Assembly (NCBI GenBank): GCA_902489295.1
Contig: CABTZM010000031.1
Span: 1-16,188, forward strand
Length of the DNA stretch: 16,188 bases
From: an uncultured Collinsella sp.
GTDB taxonomy: Bacteria > Actinomycetota > Coriobacteriia > Coriobacteriales > Coriobacteriaceae
Direction of reading: 5' to 3'
A model generated the notes under the pieces. The model worked only from the letters and a program-made list of their open reading frames with translations. It did not search any database and was not told the DNA's origin. The position numbers and the translations under genes are program-made. This document shows positions 14,163-16,188 of the stretch, in pieces. Numbering within the stretch: position 1 is the stretch's first letter; the number at the start of each line of letters is the position of its first letter.

Positions 14163-15377
14163 ATGACGGCGGCACCCAACAATTCAATGCAACTTGAGGG
14201 AAAAACGATCCTGCTGGGGATTACCGGCGGGATCGCCGCCTATAAGTCGTGCAATATCGTGCGCCTGCTGCAAAAGCGCGGCGCACGTGTCAAAGTCGTT
14301 ATGAGCGAGCATGCTACCGAGTTTGTGGGCCCGCTCACCTTCCGCGCGCTCACCAATGAGCCGGTCGCGGTTGGGCTATTCGACGACCCGTCTGACCCCA
14401 TCCACCATATCTCGCTTGCGCAGGAGCCCGATCTGGTGGTCGTGGCGCCCGCGACGGCCAATATCATCGCCAAGATGGCCAACGGCATCGCCGACGACCT
14501 CATCTCCACCACGCTGCTTGCGACGCCGCGGCCCGTCGTGATCGCGCCGGCCATGAACAATGGCATGTGGAAGGCGCCGGCGACGCAGGCCAACATGGCC
14601 ACGTTGCGCGACCGCGGCGTTCACGTGGTGGGACCCGGCAGCGGCTACCTTGCGTGCGGCGACGTGGACACGGGCCGCATGAGCGAGCCCGAGGACATCG
14701 TCGAGGCTGTCTGTGAGGTGCTCAACCCCGTGCCGCAAGACCTGACGGGCAAGCGCATCGTCATCACCGCCGGCCCCACGCACGAGCCGATCGACCCGGT
14801 GCGATTCATTGGCAACCGTTCTTCGGGCAAGATGGGTATCGCCCTGGCGGGGGAGGCCGCACGTCGCGGTGCCGCCGTCACGCTCGTGCTGGGACCGGCA
14901 TCGCTCGACGTTCCCCGCGGTGTGGAGTGCGTGCACGTACAGACCGCCTCAGAAATGCTCAAGGCAGCGCTGAGCGCCTTCCAGACGGCCGACGCGGCCA
15001 TTTGCGCCGCCGCCGTCGCCGACTACACGCCGGCGGCCCCGGCGGACCATAAGCTCAAAAAGGCCAACGAGCGCCTGGATCGAATCGAGCTCGTCGAGAC
15101 CGTTGACATCTTGGCCGAACTTTCACGCCAAAAGGGCGATCGCCTCGTAATCGGCTTTGCAGCCGAGACTGATAACGTCGTCGAGTACGCCGAGCGCAAA
15201 TTGACCCGCAAAGGCTGCGATGCCATTATCGCCAACGATGTCTCACGCGCCGATTCGGGCTTTGGAACCGACACCAACAAGGCTTGGATCGTGAGCATAG
15301 CGGGTACGCAAGAACTACCCGTACTAACAAAACCCCAGCTCGCAGATACAATTTTGGACTTGCTTCAAAATTTGTAA
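14163..15377 (+). CDS. coaBC: Bifunctional phosphopantothenoylcysteine decarboxylase / phosphopantothenate-cysteine ligase
   Basis: CoaBC performs two consecutive steps of coenzyme A synthesis: joining cysteine to 4'-phosphopantothenate, then FMN-dependent decarboxylation to 4'-phosphopantetheine. The 404-residue product has an N-terminal CoaC flavoprotein with GITGGIAAYK (residues 19-28), His82 in HHISLAQ, APATANIIAKMANGIADD, APAMNNGMW, and active-site Cys165 in LACGDVDTGRM. The C-terminal CoaB part begins about residue 195, with ITAGPTHEPIDPVRFIGNRS, SGKMGIALA, AAVADYTP, DHKLKK and GFAAET. AAGGA (14150-14154) lies 8 nt before the chosen ATG, 2 nt after the previous stop; an alternative ATG at 14187 lacks a better site. 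No terminator follows before the tRNA promoter, so transcripts may read into the tRNA. Confidence 0.96.
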   Translation: MTAAPNNSMQLEGKTILLGITGGIAAYKSCNIVRLLQKRGARVKVVMSEHATEFVGPLTFRALTNEPVAVGLFDDPSDPIHHISLAQEPDLVVVAPATANIIAKMANGIADDLISTTLLATPRPVVIAPAMNNGMWKAPATQANMATLRDRGVHVVGPGSGYLACGDVDTGRMSEPEDIVEAVCEVLNPVPQDLTGKRIVITAGPTHEPIDPVRFIGNRSSGKMGIALAGEAARRGAAVTLVLGPASLDVPRGVECVHVQTASEMLKAALSAFQTADAAICAAAVADYTPAAPADHKLKKANERLDRIELVETVDILAELSRQKGDRLVIGFAAETDNVVEYAERKLTRKGCDAIIANDVSRADSGFGTDTNKAWIVSIAGTQELPVLTKPQLADTILDLLQNL

Positions 15378-15385
15378 AAAAGTTC

Positions 15386-15418
15386 TTGCACAAGGACAAA
15401 GTTTCGGGTTAATATACT
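15386..15418 (+). promoter_or_regulatory. Candidate promoter for tRNA-Pro
   Basis: TTGCAC (15386-15391) is followed 18 nt later by TAATAT (15410-15415), which overlaps a better -10 match TATACT at 15413-15418 (21 nt spacing). The segment is AT-rich, directly after the coaBC stop, and about 40-70 nt before the tRNA. A start of transcription near 15423 would give a leader of about 35 nt containing TGTTGC (15422-15427) paired with GCAACA (15441-15446). Confidence 0.5.
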
Positions 15419-15457
15419 CCCTGTTGCGAGCGAGAGCAGAGCAACAAACAAAAGCTT

Positions 15458-15534
<77 letters not shown>

Positions 15535-15543
15535 GAAGTTTGC

Positions 15544-15573
15544 AGGTCAGGCACCTTGTGCCTGACCTTTTTT
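15544..15573 (+). terminator. Strong intrinsic terminator after tRNA-Pro
   Basis: AGGTCAGGCAC (15544-15554) and GTGCCTGACCT (15558-15568) form a perfect 11-bp stem with a 3-nt CTT loop. TTTTT and then GTTTT follow directly. It ends the tRNA transcript and probably also any read-through from the coaBC operon. The opposite strand lacks a T-run, so it works in the + direction only. Confidence 0.93.
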
Positions 15574-16002
15574 GTTTTATGCAATTGCTTAATTTTGTTT
15601 AAGCAACAGGGTGCCAAAAATCTACCTGCGCGATAATCGCCTTTTGCGGCTACTTGCGCGTTTTGCACACGCTTGAGCCGATTTATTAACGCAATATGAA
15701 TCTACATACGCGTAGCTGGTATGCAGCCGAGTACAGGCTGTATTTATCGCGGCGATTAACACAGATATAGCGACTATAACGGACAAGCGTGTCGCTGTAT
15801 TTATTCCAGTAGTTCACTTGATCGGTGGACAAGTGGGCTGTTGCAACGAAACGCCAAGCAGGATGGGCTCTATACGAGGACGACGCAGGTTAATGGCGGG
15901 GGAGTGCGGCGGGCGCTCTGAGAGCCGCTGTGTGACCCCATGTCTCCTTAACTCGATAATTTGTGTTTCAAGCCACGAATCGGTCGAACAATTGCCAAAA
16001 GA
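15574..16002. other. Intergenic region, AT-richer, no convincing gene; many short inverted repeats
   Basis: I see no credible protein gene here; short open frames on both strands lack family resemblance. The DNA is visibly less GC-rich than the operon up to about 15830. Repeats seen: TTGCTTAA/TTAAGCAA (15585-15592, 15599-15606); GCGAT-A-ATCGC (15630-15640); ACACGCTTG (15667-15675) inverted as CAAGCGTGT (15784-15792); palindrome TACGCGTA (15707-15714); CAGCC/GGCTG (15724-15728, 15736-15740); and an 11-bp direct repeat GCTGTATTTAT (15737-15747, 15794-15804). No tRNA 3'-end copy was found that would mark an integrated element. Confidence 0.6.
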
Positions 16003-16030
16003 AAGGCCCATGCAGGATTGCGCGGGCCTT
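16000..16030 (-). terminator. Probable intrinsic terminator for a leftward (minus-strand) transcript
   Basis: AAGGCCC (16003-16009) pairs with GGGCCTT (16024-16030); three more pairs can extend the stem after one mismatch, leaving loop AGGATT. On the minus strand the stem is followed by TCTTTT (reading left from 16002), a usable U-tract; on the plus strand there is none. It suggests that a gene beyond the right edge is transcribed toward the tRNA, i.e. convergent with the operon. Confidence 0.55.
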
Positions 16031-16033
16031 ACA

Positions 16034-16188
16034 TCAGATCAAATTTGAGCTAGAAGCACCAAACGGGGCAGACGCAACACCATCTCGTCGCGGCCTCGGC
16101 GAGCGACATATCGCAGTCGAGGTAGACAACGAGGAAATCGTCAGATCCCGCACAGGGGGACCGCGATGGTGGCCACCGCGCCGCCCGA
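16034..16188 (-). other. Window edge: possible end or remnant of a minus-strand coding region
   Basis: All three minus frames enter from the right edge. One stays open to a TGA at 16034-16036, 4 nt before the terminator stem, but its codons and sequence (many Arg/Ser/Pro) are not convincing. A second frame reads GGAVATIAVPLCGI and stops at 16141. A third then reads DDFLVVYLDCDMSLAEAATR and stops at 16050. The last two, joined by a one-base shift near 16144, look more protein-like and use GC-ending codons, as in a frameshifted or decayed gene. I do not recognise the product. The evidence is short and ambiguous. Confidence 0.25.

Noticed and set aside
15382..15397. Imperfect hairpin GTTCTTGCACAAGGAC as a coaBC terminator
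   Set aside because: The stem is short with a G-T pair, and no T-run follows; it overlaps the tRNA promoter's -35 region.
15818..16048. 76-residue + strand open frame after the tRNA
   Set aside because: No ribosome binding site, mixed codon use, no recognisable family, and it runs through the leftward terminator hairpin.
16166..16188. ATG with a purine-rich AGGGGGA upstream, as the start of a + strand gene at the edge
   Set aside because: Only seven codons are visible, and the leftward terminator argues for minus-strand transcription here; it cannot be supported.

Overview
The window is a compact, GC-rich bacterial chromosome segment. Almost all genes lie on the + strand, packed end to end with strong AGGAG-type ribosome binding sites and frequent 4-14 nt overlaps. 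Gene content and order (ScpA/ScpB, RluB, Cmk, PlsC, IspH, a DUF512 radical-SAM/PDZ protein, Der, PlsY, GpsA), high GC, a MEP-pathway IspH and encoded CCA on the tRNA suggest a high-GC Gram-positive bacterium. My best guess is an anaerobic Coriobacteriia member such as Collinsella. That guess is inference from gene content; no database search was possible.

Layout. 1-1305: the 3' end of an ABC-F ATPase gene, a small two-helix membrane protein of unknown function, and a compact site-2 (M50) metalloprotease. 1306-1389: the longest gap inside the cluster, holding two small hairpins. 1390-3894: scpA, scpB and rluB, which act in chromosome segregation and 23S rRNA pseudouridylation. 3960-6280: cmk, plsC and ispH (CMP kinase, phosphatidic-acid acyltransferase, isoprenoid synthesis). 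6283-10763: the DUF512 protein, der, plsY and gpsA. 10782-15377: rpe, a cysteine desulfurase, a Nif3-like protein, a coiled-coil/zinc-ribbon protein and coaBC. 15378-15573: a separate promoter, tRNA-Pro(GGG) and a strong intrinsic terminator. 15574-16188: AT-richer, apparently non-coding DNA with many short inverted repeats, a terminator pointing leftward, and possible minus-strand coding remnants at the window edge.

Function. GpsA makes glycerol-3-phosphate, PlsY acylates it and PlsC acylates it again, so the cluster holds most of the route from DHAP to phosphatidic acid; PlsX is not seen. IspH supplies isoprenoid precursors, CoaBC makes 4'-phosphopantetheine for CoA, and Der and RluB serve the large ribosomal subunit. 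I see no intrinsic terminator between position 1 and 15544, so long polycistronic transcripts are likely, helped by internal promoters such as the candidate inside the end of plsC.

This is mainly a housekeeping region. I see no CRISPR array, prophage, insertion sequence or defence locus. Items worth a second look are a PlsC whose catalytic HX4D motif reads HX4E, a zinc-ribbon protein lacking its usual first cysteine, the uncharacterised DUF512 radical-SAM/PDZ protein beside der, the orphan membrane protein next to the M50 protease, and the structured non-coding region after the tRNA.
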